This document shows positions 1 to 8,441 of a stretch of 64,000 nt of DNA, in pieces (the stretch's first letter is position 1; each line of letters begins with the position of its first letter). Both the position numbers and the translations under genes were made by a program. The stretch comes from Mumia quercus. Lineage in GTDB: Bacteria > Actinomycetota > Actinomycetes > Propionibacteriales > Nocardioidaceae. Location: assembly GCF_025506335.1 (NCBI RefSeq), contig NZ_JANZYO010000005.1, positions 124,001 through 188,000 of the forward strand. The letters are read 5' to 3'. The notes under the pieces are model-generated. The model was not told where the DNA came from. It searched no databases and saw only the letters and a program-made list of their open reading frames with translations.

Positions 1-873
1 ACGGCCGATCCCGCTCGCGCGCAGCACCGGCGTACGACGGTCGTCCGGTTGACGGGAGGGCTCACGGTCCAGGCGCTCGAGGACCTCCAGCTCACGGCCC
101 AGCATCTCCTCGACGACCTCCAGGCGGGTGACGTCGCGTGCGAGGTGCTCGCCGACGAGCCGACCGTTGCGCAGCACCGTCATCCGGTCGGAGATCGCGA
201 AGACCTGGTCGAGGAAGTGGGAGACGAAGAGGATCGCCACGCCCTGCGAACGGAGCGAGTCGATGACCTCGAAGAGCGTGGCGACCTCCTCGCTGTCGAG
301 GCTGGCGGTCGGCTCGTCGAGGACGAGCACCCGGGCGTCGATGTCGACCGCGCGCCCGATCGCGACCAGCTGCTGCACGGCGATCGGGTGGTCTCCCAGC
401 CGCGACCTGGGCGAGATGTCCAGGCCAAGACGGGCGAGCACGTCACCCGCGCGCCGGTACATCCGCCGGTGGTCGATCCGCCCGAGCCGCCGTGGTTCAC
501 GGCCGAGCAGCATGTTCTCGGCGACGGTGAGGTTCGTGCAGAGGTTGACCTCTTGGTAGACGGTGCTCACGCCCGCGTCCTGCGCAGCGGCCGTCCCCGT
601 GAGCTGGCGTTCCTCGCCGTCGATCCGGATCGTGCCGGCGTCGATCGTGTAGACGCCTGTCAGCGCCTTGATGAGCGTGGACTTCCCGGCGCCGTTCTCG
701 CCCATCAGAGCGTGGACCTCGCCGGGGTACATCCGGAACGAGACGTCGTCGAGCGCCGTGACGCCGGGGAAGGTGAGGGTGATCCCGGTCATCTCGACGA
801 CCGGCTCGCCGTGCCGTGCACCCTCGACCGACGGCCCGGGAGAGGGCTGGGCGTCGGCGGACATGTGGGTCAT
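1..873 (-). CDS. Sugar ABC transporter ATP-binding protein (C-terminus cut by window edge)
   Basis: This is the ATPase of a carbohydrate importer of the RbsA/MglA/YtfR class, and 291 residues are visible. A Walker A motif GENGAGKST lies at residues 58-66, a Q-loop (VYQEVN) near 105, a degenerate signature-like stretch (HPIAVQQL) near 160 and a Walker B with D-loop (VLVLDEPTASLD) near 190. The gene runs off the left edge, so the second ATPase domain expected in this class is not seen. The start at 873 is chosen over an in-frame ATG at 864, and no strong ribosome site separates them. It follows the binding-protein gene by 112 bases on the same strand, so the two are probably co-transcribed. Permeases would lie beyond the edge. 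Confidence 0.9.
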   Translation of the reverse strand, partial: MTHMSADAQPSPGPSVEGARHGEPVVEMTGITLTFPGVTALDDVSFRMYPGEVHALMGENGAGKSTLIKALTGVYTIDAGTIRIDGEERQLTGTAAAQDAGVSTVYQEVNLCTNLTVAENMLLGREPRRLGRIDHRRMYRRAGDVLARLGLDISPRSRLGDHPIAVQQLVAIGRAVDIDARVLVLDEPTASLDSEEVATLFEVIDSLRSQGVAILFVSHFLDQVFAISDRMTVLRNGRLVGEHLARDVTRLEVVEEMLGRELEVLERLDREPSRQPDDRRTPVLRASGIGR

Positions 874-985
874 CTCGATCCCGTCCTCAGGGTCGGTGGA
901 GCGCTGTCGGGGGAGTGGGCCGAGGGTGCCGGGGCGGTGTGACGCGGCCCGGCACCTCGGCCGTGCGAGTGCGGGGGAGCGACAC

Positions 986-1972
986 TCAGTACTGGCGGTC
1001 GGGGAGTGCGGCCTTGGCCTGCTCCTGGTCGAAGGTCGTCTCCTCGGTGACGACCCGCTCAGGGACGTCCTCGCCGTTGACGACCTTCTTCGCCAGGTCC
1101 ATCAGCTGCGGGCCGAGCAGCGGGTTGCACTCGACGATGAAGTTGATCTTCCCGGCGGCGAGCGCGGTCATCCCGTCCTTGACGGCGTCGACGGTGATGA
1201 TCTTGATGTCGGTCCCGGGTGTCTTCCCGGCCGCCTCGATCGCCTCGATCGCGCCGAGCCCCATGTCGTCGTTGTGGGCGTAGACGACGTCGATGTCGGG
1301 CTGGGACTTCAGGAACGACTCCATGACCTTCTTGCCGCCGTCACGCGTGAAGTCGCCGGTCTGGGAGGCGGTGATCTCGATCCGCGGGTCGGCGGAGATC
1401 TTCTCCTTGAAGCCTTCCGCGCGGTCGATGGCCGGTGCGGCGCCGGTCGTTCCCTCCAGCTGGACGACCTTGACCGCGCCGTTCTTGTCGGTGTCGGCCT
1501 CGTCGGCGTTCTCGACCAGCCAGTCGCCGGCCTTCTCGCCCTCGAGGACGAAGTCGGAGCCGAGGAACGTCTCGTACAGCGAGGTGTCGTCGGAGTCGAC
1601 GGAGCGGTCGGTGAGGATCACGGGGATCTTCGCCCGCTTGGCCTCCTGGAGGACGGTGTCCCAGCCGGTCTCGACCACGGGGCTGAAGGCGATCACGTCG
1701 ACCTTCTGCTGGATGTAGGACCGGATGGCCTTGATCTGGTTCTCCTGCTTCTGCTGGGCGTCGGAGAACTTGAGGGTCACGCCCTCCTGCTTCGCGGTGT
1801 CCTTGATGGACTTGGTGTTGGCGGTCCGCCACCCGCTCTCTGCGCCGACCTGGGCGAAGCCCATGGTGATGCTGTCGTCGTCCGACGCGTCGCTGCTGCC
1901 GCCGCCCCCGCACGCGGCGAGGCTCCCGACGAGCACGGCGCCTACGGCGACTGCGCTCATTCTCCTGATCAT
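986..1972 (-). CDS. Sugar ABC transporter substrate-binding lipoprotein (YtfQ-like)
   Basis: This is a periplasmic-binding-protein type 1 lipoprotein of 328 residues that should capture a sugar for the adjacent ATPase. It opens with a basic signal peptide and the lipobox LAAC, followed by a Gly/Ser linker (CGGGGSSDASDDD), so it is anchored to the outer face of the membrane. The body carries family-like segments (GFAQVGAESGWR, FSPVVETGWD, VYAHNDDMGLGAIEA, IITVDAV) like those of galactofuranose- and ribose-binding proteins. The ATG at 1972 is preferred over an upstream one at 2050 because GGAGG lies 6 bases before it and the signal peptide begins there. The exact sugar cannot be told from the sequence. 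Confidence 0.9.
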   Translation of the reverse strand: MIRRMSAVAVGAVLVGSLAACGGGGSSDASDDDSITMGFAQVGAESGWRTANTKSIKDTAKQEGVTLKFSDAQQKQENQIKAIRSYIQQKVDVIAFSPVVETGWDTVLQEAKRAKIPVILTDRSVDSDDTSLYETFLGSDFVLEGEKAGDWLVENADEADTDKNGAVKVVQLEGTTGAAPAIDRAEGFKEKISADPRIEITASQTGDFTRDGGKKVMESFLKSQPDIDVVYAHNDDMGLGAIEAIEAAGKTPGTDIKIITVDAVKDGMTALAAGKINFIVECNPLLGPQLMDLAKKVVNGEDVPERVVTEETTFDQEQAKAALPDRQY

Positions 1973-2054
1973 GAGATTCCTCCGTCTACGGAGCCCGGCA
2001 CCGTGTCCGGTGCGGGCGAGGGGGCAGGCGGACATCTGCTCCCGGCTCATTCAT

Positions 2055-2070
2055 GTGATGGGCATCACAT
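2055..2070. promoter_or_regulatory. Perfect Crp/GlxR-type binding site
   Basis: The sequence TGTGATGGGCATCACA matches TGTGA-N6-TCACA exactly, the consensus shared by Crp and the actinobacterial GlxR/Crp regulators. The flanking bases extend the dyad to ATGTGATG-GG-CATCACAT (2053-2070). It lies 83 bases upstream of the sugar-binding lipoprotein start, a sensible place for catabolite control. The match is direct; the identity of the regulator is inferred. Confidence 0.75.
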
Positions 2071-2083
2071 CGATGGAGAAGAT

Positions 2084-2097
2084 TGTTAACGCTCACA
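2084..2097. promoter_or_regulatory. LacI-family-type operator, copy 1
   Basis: TGTTAACGCTCACA fits the imperfect palindrome TGTNANCGNTNACA typical of LacI/GalR-family operators with a central CG. It differs by one base from a second copy at 2328-2341. It lies 14 bases from the Crp-type site and about 110 bases upstream of the transporter start. No LacI-family gene is visible in the window. Confidence 0.65.
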
Positions 2098-2327
2098 TTC
2101 GGAGCCGTCAAGGCCTGATCGATTCCTTCTCCTGCCGAGAGGCGGTCGCGGAGCGCGCGCTCGCGGCGCGGTACGACGGCGACGGTGCGGCAGAAGGGGT
2201 GCTGACCTGCGTAGATAGGTGGCCACGGACGTCCCCTCCGGTCGGGCGTCAGTGTGGATCTTCGGGCGTGGGGCCGTCTGTACGGCGAGCTTCCGGCGTG
2301 CAAGGAGGCGCGGGAGGGCGCTGCGGC

Positions 2328-2341
2328 TGTTAACGATCACA
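2328..2341. promoter_or_regulatory. LacI-family-type operator, copy 2
   Basis: TGTTAACGATCACA repeats the operator at 2084-2097 with one substitution, in the same orientation and about 244 bases away. Two identical-class operators at this distance are compatible with DNA looping by a tetrameric LacI-type repressor. It lies 112 bases before the degV start, so it may affect either side. Confidence 0.6.
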
Positions 2342-2452
2342 TATCGGAAGCGCTCGCCAGCGATCGACTCGTCTGCGCACCCCGACCGTACGCTCGAGGG
2401 AGGGTTCTTCGGGAAGCCGCGTGGGCGCGCGGATTCCGACTACCCTCGCCCC

Positions 2453-3307
2453 ATGACCCTCGCCATCGTCACCGACTCCACGGCGTCGCTGCCGGTCGAC
2501 GTCGCGGCGGCCCACGATGTCACGGTCGTCCCGCTCGAGGTCGTCGTCGACGCCCGCTCGTACACGGAGGGCGTGGAGGTCGGCCCGGCGGACCTGGCGC
2601 GTGCCCTCCGCTCGGGGCGAGCGGTGAGCACGTCGAGGCCCGCTCCCGAGCGCTTCTCCCAGGTCTACGCCGACCTGGTCGAGCAGGGCGCGCAGGAGAT
2701 CGTCTCCATCCACCTCAGCTCCCGTGTCTCCGCGACCCTCGAGTCGGCGCAGCTCGCCGCCCAGCAGTGCGCGGTGCCGGTGACCTGCGTCGACAGCCTT
2801 CAGGTCGGGATGGCGACGGGGTACGCCGTGCTGACGGCGGCGGCCGCCCGCGACGCCGGCCACTCGGCCGAGGACGTGGCGAAGGCAGCACGCGACCGGT
2901 CCGAGCGCGCGACGACGTACTTCTACGTCGCGACCCTCGAGCACCTCAGGAAGGGCGGCCGCATCGGCGCCGCCTCGGCCCTGCTCGGGTCGGCCCTGTC
3001 GGTCAAGCCCATCCTCGGGGTGGAGGACGGACGCGTGCGCCCGATCGAGAAGGTCCGTACGTCGGCGCGTGCGATCGCCCGGCTCGAGGAGCTCACGGCC
3101 GAGGCGGCAGCAGAGGCCGGCGACCAGGTCGACGTGGCGGTCCAGCACCTCGATGCCGCCGCAGAGGCGCAGGCGCTCGCGGACCGGCTGTCGGAGTCGC
3201 TGAACCTCCCGACCGTCGACCTGATGGAGGTCGGCGCCGTGATCGGCGCGCACGTCGGCCCCGGTCTGCTCGCGGTCACCGTCTCGGCCCGCGTCCCGAT
3301 CGGCTGA
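2453..3307 (+). CDS. DegV family protein (fatty-acid-binding, FakB-like)
   Basis: DegV-family proteins bind a fatty acid in a buried pocket, and the FakB members present it to the kinase FakA. The 284-residue product begins with the family signature (IVTDSTASLP, residues 4-13) and keeps SIHLSSRVSATLESAQLA near 83-100 and the Arg/Gly-rich LRKGGRIG in the middle. The ATG at 2453 follows TACCCT (2441-2446) by six bases, indicating a leaderless transcript; there is no ribosome site. A FakA-like kinase is encoded at 56444, so a two-part fatty-acid phosphorylation system is plausible, though the genes are far apart. Confidence 0.9.
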   Translation: MTLAIVTDSTASLPVDVAAAHDVTVVPLEVVVDARSYTEGVEVGPADLARALRSGRAVSTSRPAPERFSQVYADLVEQGAQEIVSIHLSSRVSATLESAQLAAQQCAVPVTCVDSLQVGMATGYAVLTAAAARDAGHSAEDVAKAARDRSERATTYFYVATLEHLRKGGRIGAASALLGSALSVKPILGVEDGRVRPIEKVRTSARAIARLEELTAEAAAEAGDQVDVAVQHLDAAAEAQALADRLSESLNLPTVDLMEVGAVIGAHVGPGLLAVTVSARVPIG

Positions 3308-3397
3308 CCTCGTCCTCAGGTCCCGCCGACGGCGCTTGTCCACAGGCCGGCGATGGACGGCAGCGAGCCGGCGGCCGATCGCTCTAGCGTTCCTCAG

Positions 3398-4306
3398 GTG
3401 GACCGACGGGGAGCAGACAGGACGAGCGAGGCCGCACGCCGACGGCTCGAGCTGCTCGCGCGCGAGCTGAGCCGGCTCGACCCCCCGACGCGCCCGAGCG
3501 GCGAGCGGGACGAGGAGGTCGAGGACCTCTTCGACGACACCGGGCTCGACAACGCCGGGCTCGACGACAGGCGCCTGCCGGCCCGGCACCGCGCGGGTGC
3601 CGCCGTCACCGCTTCGCGGTGGGGATCCGACGCCGTGGACCGTCTCCCGAACCCGCTCCGTTCGGTGCTCGGGGACGGGACGACGCTGTCGCACGTCGTG
3701 GTGGTCGCCGCCGTGGTGCTGGTAGCCGGCGGAGCAGTGCTCTGGTGGGTCCAGAGAGCCCAGCCCGAGGTCGTGACGGCCGAGCCCGTGGCGCTGTCGA
3801 GCCCGGTCGCCGGATCCTCACCGACCGCGCCCGCCGAGCCGGGCGCGCCCGCCGCGCCGACGGCGGCGCCCTCCGAGGTCGTCGTCGACGTCGCCGGCAA
3901 GGTGCGTCGTCCGGGGATCGTCACGCTCCCCGTGGGCTCTCGGGTGGTGGACGCGCTCGAGGCGGCGGGCGGGGCGCGGCGAGGTGCGGAGCTGACCTCC
4001 CTCAACCTTGCGCGCGTCCTCGTGGACGGCGAGCAGATCGTCGTCGGCCTGCCGGCCGTCTCCGTGCCCTCCGGCCCCGCACCGGGCGGTGCCTCCCCAG
4101 GCGCTCCGGGCGGCGCCGTCGTCAACCTCAACACGGCGACCCTGGAGGAGCTGGACACCCTTCCCCAGGTCGGACCGGTGACCGCGCAGGCGATCCTGGC
4201 GTGGCGCACCGACCACGGACGGTTCACCTCGGTCGACGAGCTCCTCGAGGTCGACGGCATCGGCGAGGCGACCCTGGCCAAGCTGCGCGCCCTCGTCACG
4301 GTCTGA
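3398..4306 (+). CDS. comEA: ComEA-type helix-hairpin-helix DNA-binding protein
   Basis: This is the membrane-anchored DNA receptor of natural transformation. In the 302 residues I see a charged cytoplasmic N-terminus, one membrane span (VVVVAAVVLVAGGAVLWWV), a Pro/Ala-rich linker, an SLBB domain (VVVDVAGKVRRPGIVTLPVG) and a C-terminal tandem helix-hairpin-helix (VNLNTATLEELDTLPQVGP ... LLEVDGIGEATLAKL). The GTG at 3398 is preferred because TAGCGT ends seven bases before it, as in other leaderless starts here; an ATG at 3353 in the same frame would add 15 residues. comEC follows within about ten bases, so they form a DNA-uptake pair. Confidence 0.88.
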   Translation: MDRRGADRTSEAARRRLELLARELSRLDPPTRPSGERDEEVEDLFDDTGLDNAGLDDRRLPARHRAGAAVTASRWGSDAVDRLPNPLRSVLGDGTTLSHVVVVAAVVLVAGGAVLWWVQRAQPEVVTAEPVALSSPVAGSSPTAPAEPGAPAAPTAAPSEVVVDVAGKVRRPGIVTLPVGSRVVDALEAAGGARRGAELTSLNLARVLVDGEQIVVGLPAVSVPSGPAPGGASPGAPGGAVVNLNTATLEELDTLPQVGPVTAQAILAWRTDHGRFTSVDELLEVDGIGEATLAKLRALVTV

Positions 4307-4317
4307 CGTCGCGCGCG

Positions 4318-6609
4318 GTGCTCCGATCCGCGACGGGCCTCGCCGGACGCGGTGACCCCACCGACCTGCGCATGATCGCCCCGGCGGTCGCGGCGTGGGC
4401 CGGTGCCGTCGTCGCCGTACGGGTGCCGCTGCCGGTGGCGCTCCTCGCCTCGGCAGGCGCGGCGGCGGGGGCTGCGCTCGCGGTGCTCGGCGTGGCTCCC
4501 GCGCGGCGGCGGGCGGCCTGGGTCGCGCTGGTGCTCGTGCTCCTCGTCGCCGCGCTCCTGCTCGGTGCGTTCCGGGCGTCGAGCCACCGCTCCGGCGTGG
4601 TCCCCGACCTGGCCGCAGACGGGGCGACCGTCGAGGTCGAAGCGGTCGTCGCGTCCGATCCCCGGCAGGTGCGCGGGACGTTCGGCAGCTCGACCGTGCT
4701 TCGGCTGACGGTGCGGCACGTCGAGGCCCGCGGTGCGGCATGGCGCCTGCGCAGCCCCGTCACGGCCTGGATCCGTGGAGACCCGCCCGCGCTGAGGATC
4801 GGGCAGGAGGTCGAGGCGTCGGGGCGGTTGCAGGTCGCCGACGACTCGGCCACCTCGGCGACACTGTCGGTGAGCGCGATCTCCGGGCGTCCCGACGGCG
4901 ACCCCGCGTGGTGGTGGGACGGCGCACAGCACCTGCGTGAGGCGATCAGCGCAGCGGTCGCCTACCGGTCACCCGACGTCGCCGCGCTCGTGCCCGCGTT
5001 GGTCCACGGTGACGACCACGCGCTGTCCGACGGGCTGCGCGACGACTTCCGTACGAGCGGGCTCACCCACCTGCTCGCGGTCTCGGGGACCAACCTCACC
5101 CTCTTGGTCGGCTTCCTCCTCGCGCTGGCGCGACCGCTGGGAGCCGGTCCGCGTGCCCGCGTCGTGCTCGCCGTCGTCGCGACCCTCGGCTACGTGCTCC
5201 TCGCCCGCCCGGAGCCGTCCGTCGTGCGCGCGGCGGTGATGGGGCTCGTCGGCGTCGCCGGCCTCAGCACCGGTGGGCGCCGACGCGGCGCGCGGTGCCT
5301 CGCCTTGGCGGTGGTCGTCGTCGTGCTGGTCGATCCCTGGCTCGCCACGTCGGCGGGCTTCCTGCTGTCCGCGCTCGCGACCGGCGGGATCATCCTCCTC
5401 GCGCCGGTGTGGCGCGACGCCCTCGCCCGTTGGATGCCTCGATGGCTGGCAGAGGCGATCGCCGTCCCGGCCGCGGCTCAGCTCGCCTGCACCGCACCGG
5501 TCGCGGCGCTGTCCGGTGAGGTCTCCCTGGTCGCGGTCGTCGCCAACCTCGTCGTCGCGCCTGCCGTCGGACCCGCGACCGTCCTCGGGCTCACGGGAGG
5601 GCTCGCCGGTCTCGCGTGGGCTCCGTTCGGCACCGGCGTGGGCTTCGTGACGGCGTTGCCTGCGGGCTGGATCGTGCTCGTCGGGAGGCGGGCGGCGGCT
5701 CTGCCGGGAGCGGCCGCGGTGGTCGGTGACGGACCCGTCGTCGTGGCCGCGCTGGTCGTCGCGTGCGCGGTGGTCGCGGTTTCAGGGCACCTGCTCCTGC
5801 GCCGCCCGCTGCCCGCCGTGCTCGCCGGCGCGCTCGTCACCGTCCTCGTCGTCGCGCCGCTGCGCCCGGGCTGGCCCCCACGGGGATGGGTGATGGTCGC
5901 GTGCGACGTCGGGCAGGGCGATGCGACCGTCCTGCGGACCGGGCCGTCGTCGGCCGTCGTCGTCGACGCCGGTCCCGATCCCGTCGCGGCCGGACGGTGC
6001 CTCGACGACCTCGGCGTACGCACGGTGCCGATGGTGGTCCTCACCCACGCCCACGCCGACCACGTGGACGGCCTCGCGGGGGTGCTCCGCGGACGCGAGG
6101 TCGGGTGGGTCGGGGTGGGCCCGAGCCGCCCGCCGCCCGGCACCGCCGAGGTCCGCCCACTCGCCGGCGGGGAGCGCTGGCGAGTCGGCGAGCTCACCCT
6201 CACCGTGCTGGCACCGGTGCGTGCCGAGGGACGCCCCACGGTCTCCGAGGACGAGGCGAACGACGCGAGCGTCGTGCTCCTCGCCGAGTCCCGCGGCGTG
6301 CGGATCCTCCTCACCGGCGACGTCGAGCCACCCGGTCAGGCTGCGCTCCGGCGGGCGTACCCGGACCTGCGCGTCGACGTCCTCAAGGTCCCGCACCACG
6401 GCAGCGCCCACCAGGACGACGCCTGGCTCGTCGGACTCGGTGCACGGTGGGCGACCGTGAGCGCGGGCCGCGACAACACGTACGGCCATCCCGCCCCGGG
6501 GACGCTCGAGGTGCTCACCGGGGCAGGCGCGACGGTCCTGAGGACAGATCTCGGGGGAGACGTCGCCGTGGTCGTCCGGGACGGCGAGGTCGGTGGCATC
6601 CGCCGGTGA
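4318..6609 (+). CDS. comEC: ComEC/Rec2 family DNA-uptake channel
   Basis: This is the inner-membrane channel through which transforming DNA enters. The roughly 763-residue product has N-terminal membrane spans, an OB-like extracytoplasmic part, the hydrophobic ComEC core (GLTHLLAVSGTNLTLLVGF near 255) and a C-terminal metallo-beta-lactamase-like domain with DVGQGDATVLRTG, THAHADHVDG and VPHHGS motifs. That domain is thought to degrade the non-transported strand. The start is uncertain: GTG at 4318 keeps a DLR segment before the first span, while ATG at 4372 is the alternative. It lies directly behind comEA. Confidence 0.9.
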   Translation: MLRSATGLAGRGDPTDLRMIAPAVAAWAGAVVAVRVPLPVALLASAGAAAGAALAVLGVAPARRRAAWVALVLVLLVAALLLGAFRASSHRSGVVPDLAADGATVEVEAVVASDPRQVRGTFGSSTVLRLTVRHVEARGAAWRLRSPVTAWIRGDPPALRIGQEVEASGRLQVADDSATSATLSVSAISGRPDGDPAWWWDGAQHLREAISAAVAYRSPDVAALVPALVHGDDHALSDGLRDDFRTSGLTHLLAVSGTNLTLLVGFLLALARPLGAGPRARVVLAVVATLGYVLLARPEPSVVRAAVMGLVGVAGLSTGGRRRGARCLALAVVVVVLVDPWLATSAGFLLSALATGGIILLAPVWRDALARWMPRWLAEAIAVPAAAQLACTAPVAALSGEVSLVAVVANLVVAPAVGPATVLGLTGGLAGLAWAPFGTGVGFVTALPAGWIVLVGRRAAALPGAAAVVGDGPVVVAALVVACAVVAVSGHLLLRRPLPAVLAGALVTVLVVAPLRPGWPPRGWVMVACDVGQGDATVLRTGPSSAVVVDAGPDPVAAGRCLDDLGVRTVPMVVLTHAHADHVDGLAGVLRGREVGWVGVGPSRPPPGTAEVRPLAGGERWRVGELTLTVLAPVRAEGRPTVSEDEANDASVVLLAESRGVRILLTGDVEPPGQAALRRAYPDLRVDVLKVPHHGSAHQDDAWLVGLGARWATVSAGRDNTYGHPAPGTLEVLTGAGATVLRTDLGGDVAVVVRDGEVGGIRR

Positions 6610-6653
6610 ACCGCCCGCCGCGACGTCTGCGACGCGTGGCATGCTGGCCTGCG

Positions 6654-7634
6654 ATGGCGTCCTTGTTCAGCACCCTCGTCCTGGTGACCGGCGGAGTCGA
6701 GTTCCTCACCGACCGCGCGATGCGCCGTGCTCTCACGCAGATCCAGCAGGAGGACCCCGAGACCTCGGTCTCGGAGGTCGACGGCTCCGCGCTCGTGCCG
6801 GGGGAGCTCGCCGGCCTGACGAGCCCGTCGCTGTTCTCATCGCACAGCGCCGTCGTCGTCCGCGGCATCGAGTCGCTCGACGCGACGGTCGCCGACGAGC
6901 TCCTCGCGTACGCCGCCGCGCCTTCGGCCGAGGTGGCGGTCGTGCTGACGCACGGCGGTGGCCAGAAGGGCAAGGGGGTCCTCGACAAGCTCCGCAAGCT
7001 CGGGGCCGTCCAGGAGGTCACGACCACCGCGCCCAAGCCGTGGGAGGTGACGCGGTGGGTCTCGACCGAGGTGCGACAGCTCGGTGCCTCGATCACGGAG
7101 GAGGCCGCCGGCTACCTCGTCGCCGCCGTGGGGCACGACCTCCGTTCTCTCGCCGGCGCTGCCGACCAGCTGGTCGACGCCGCCACCCGGGCAGACGGTC
7201 GGCGGGACAAGATCTCGCTCGACCTCGTCCGCCAGTACTTCGGCGGGCGGGCGGAGGTGAAGGGCTTCGACATCGCCGACGCGGCGATCGACGGTGACGC
7301 CGCGCTCGCGCTCGAGCAGCTGCGGTGGGCGATCAACAACAACGTCGCGCCGGTGCTCATCACGTCGGCGTTAGCGTCCGGCCTGCGCTCCCTGGCGCGC
7401 TACGGGGTCGCGTCCAGCAAGGGGCTGCGCGAGGCCGAGCTCGCCCGCGAGGTGGGCGCGCCACCGTTCCGCCTCAAGCGGCTGCGCGCCCAGCTCAAGG
7501 GCTGGGACAGCACGGGCATCACGACCGCCATCGGCGCGGTCGCGCGCGCGGACCTCGACGTGAAGGGCGCGTCGGACCCGGAGTACGCGCTGGAGCGGAT
7601 GGTGCTCGGCGTCGTCGCGGCCCGCGTGCGCTGA
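6654..7634 (+). CDS. holA: DNA polymerase III subunit delta
   Basis: This is the delta subunit of the clamp loader, which opens the sliding clamp. At 326 residues the size is normal. The order of an N-terminal AAA-like domain (LVTGGVEFLTDRAMRRAL), a middle domain and a C-terminal helical collar (FRLKRLRAQLKGWD) is as expected, and the classical Walker A is degenerate, as in delta. The gene lies between comEC and rpsT, the usual actinobacterial order. ATG 6654 follows CATGCT by eight bases. A strong hairpin at 7644-7678 separates it from the convergent rpsT. Confidence 0.92.
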   Translation: MASLFSTLVLVTGGVEFLTDRAMRRALTQIQQEDPETSVSEVDGSALVPGELAGLTSPSLFSSHSAVVVRGIESLDATVADELLAYAAAPSAEVAVVLTHGGGQKGKGVLDKLRKLGAVQEVTTTAPKPWEVTRWVSTEVRQLGASITEEAAGYLVAAVGHDLRSLAGAADQLVDAATRADGRRDKISLDLVRQYFGGRAEVKGFDIADAAIDGDAALALEQLRWAINNNVAPVLITSALASGLRSLARYGVASSKGLREAELAREVGAPPFRLKRLRAQLKGWDSTGITTAIGAVARADLDVKGASDPEYALERMVLGVVAARVR

Positions 7635-7643
7635 CCACACGCA

Positions 7644-7678
7644 CGAACGGCGCCTCTCGTCACGAGAGGCGCCGTTCG
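7644..7678. terminator. Bidirectional terminator between holA and rpsT
   Basis: A perfect 17-base inverted repeat (arms 7644-7660 and 7662-7678, beginning CGAACGGCGCC) lies ten bases after the holA stop and just beyond the rpsT stop on the other strand. It can stop transcription from both sides. It lacks a long T-run, as is common in GC-rich actinobacteria. Confidence 0.85.
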
Positions 7679-7696
7679 GAAGCGAAGGTCAGGTGC

Positions 7697-7957
7697 TCAG
7701 AGAGCGGCAGCCTTCTTCGAGATCGACGACTTGCGGTTCGCCGCCTGGTTCTTGTGGATGACGCCCTTGGAGGCAGCCTTGTCCAGCTTGCGGTTCGCCG
7801 CCTTGGCGAACTCCTTGGCGTCGTCGGTGTTGCCGGCCTCGACGGCCTCGGTGAAGCGGCGGACGGCGGTCTTCAGCTCGGACCGCACAGCCTTGTTGCG
7901 CTCGCGGGCACGCTCGTTCTGCCGGTTGCGCTTGATCTGCGACTTGATGTTTGCCAC
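7697..7957 (-). CDS. rpsT: 30S ribosomal protein S20
   Basis: S20 binds 16S rRNA early in small-subunit assembly. The 86-residue protein is of standard length, rich in Lys, Arg and Ala, and starts [20 protein letters not shown], which is diagnostic. The usual conserved C-terminal part ([18 protein letters not shown]) is intact. It is convergent with holA and transcribed as a single gene; its leader and promoter must lie within 7958-8075. Confidence 0.97.
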   Translation of the reverse strand: MANIKSQIKRNRQNERARERNKAVRSELKTAVRRFTEAVEAGNTDDAKEFAKAANRKLDKAASKGVIHKNQAANRKSSISKKAAAL

Positions 7958-8075
7958 GGGGCAAGCCTCGTTGTTCTGTCGAAGTGGATAGGTGCGCGCG
8001 CGGACACGGACACGCGACCACCCACTGTAGCAGCGCGCCTGGTGCGGTCCAAAAGCGCTCCACCTGTCCGGGACA

Positions 8076-8118
8076 CGAAGCGGCCCCGCCTGCGGTTCCG
8101 CAGGGCGAGGGCCGCTTC
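8076..8118 (-). terminator. Imperfect long hairpin, probable terminator of the small membrane-protein gene
   Basis: The arms CGAAGCGGCCC and the matching GGGCCGCTTCG (8076-8118) enclose a second paired segment (CCTGCGG / CCGCAGG). It lies 17 bases beyond the stop of the gene at 8135-8359 and upstream of rpsT, so it also insulates the two minus-strand genes. Confidence 0.7.
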
Positions 8119-8134
8119 GTGCTGACTCGGTGAC

Positions 8135-8359
8135 TTACCGCGGGGGCGGGTATCCACCGTCGCGGCGCTCCTCGACCACGTGGGTGGACCTGGAGCGCTG
8201 CTGGTTGACGATCAGCGAGACGACCACGGCGACGATGCCCGCGATGAGCAGGATCCAGCCGAGCGTCCCGGTGTCGATGAGGCTCGTGTCGATGTTGATG
8301 ACGTCGAGCGCGAAGATGAGGCCGAGAACGATGAGAACGATGCCGAGTCCGATGACCAC
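8135..8359 (-). CDS. Small two-span membrane protein (DUF6458-like)
   Basis: The 74-residue product has two hydrophobic helices (VIGLGIVLIVLGLIFAL and GTLGWILLIAGIVAVVVSLI) joined by a short polar loop, with a charged tail (RSRSTHVVEERRDGGYPPPR). This resembles a small actinobacterial family of unknown role. GTG 8359 is chosen because GGAAGGA lies six bases upstream and the first helix begins at once; an ATG at 8422 would add 21 uncharacteristic residues. The next gene upstream on this strand also encodes a small membrane protein, but a joint function is not evident. Confidence 0.75.
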   Translation of the reverse strand: MVIGLGIVLIVLGLIFALDVINIDTSLIDTGTLGWILLIAGIVAVVVSLIVNQQRSRSTHVVEERRDGGYPPPR

Positions 8360-8441
8360 GACAGGTCCTTCCTGGTCGACGATGAGGGCATCCCTTCCGT
8401 ACCCTCGCCGTCTTCGGCCCAAACCTCGGTTGTCCGGGATC

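Larger units (their letters stand above)
1973..2452. other. 480-base divergent control region between the sugar transporter and degV
   Basis: No coding sequence is convincing here; open frames on both strands lack family similarity and have no ribosome sites. The stretch holds three recognisable operator-like sites (2055-2070, 2084-2097, 2328-2341) and the -10 element of degV (TACCCT, 2441-2446). Its size and content mark it as the regulatory region of the sugar uptake operon. Confidence 0.7.

Noticed and set aside
1986-2340. Small frames in the sugar-operon control region
   Set aside because: They are Arg/Pro-rich, overlap each other on both strands and cover the operators; no start signal supports them.
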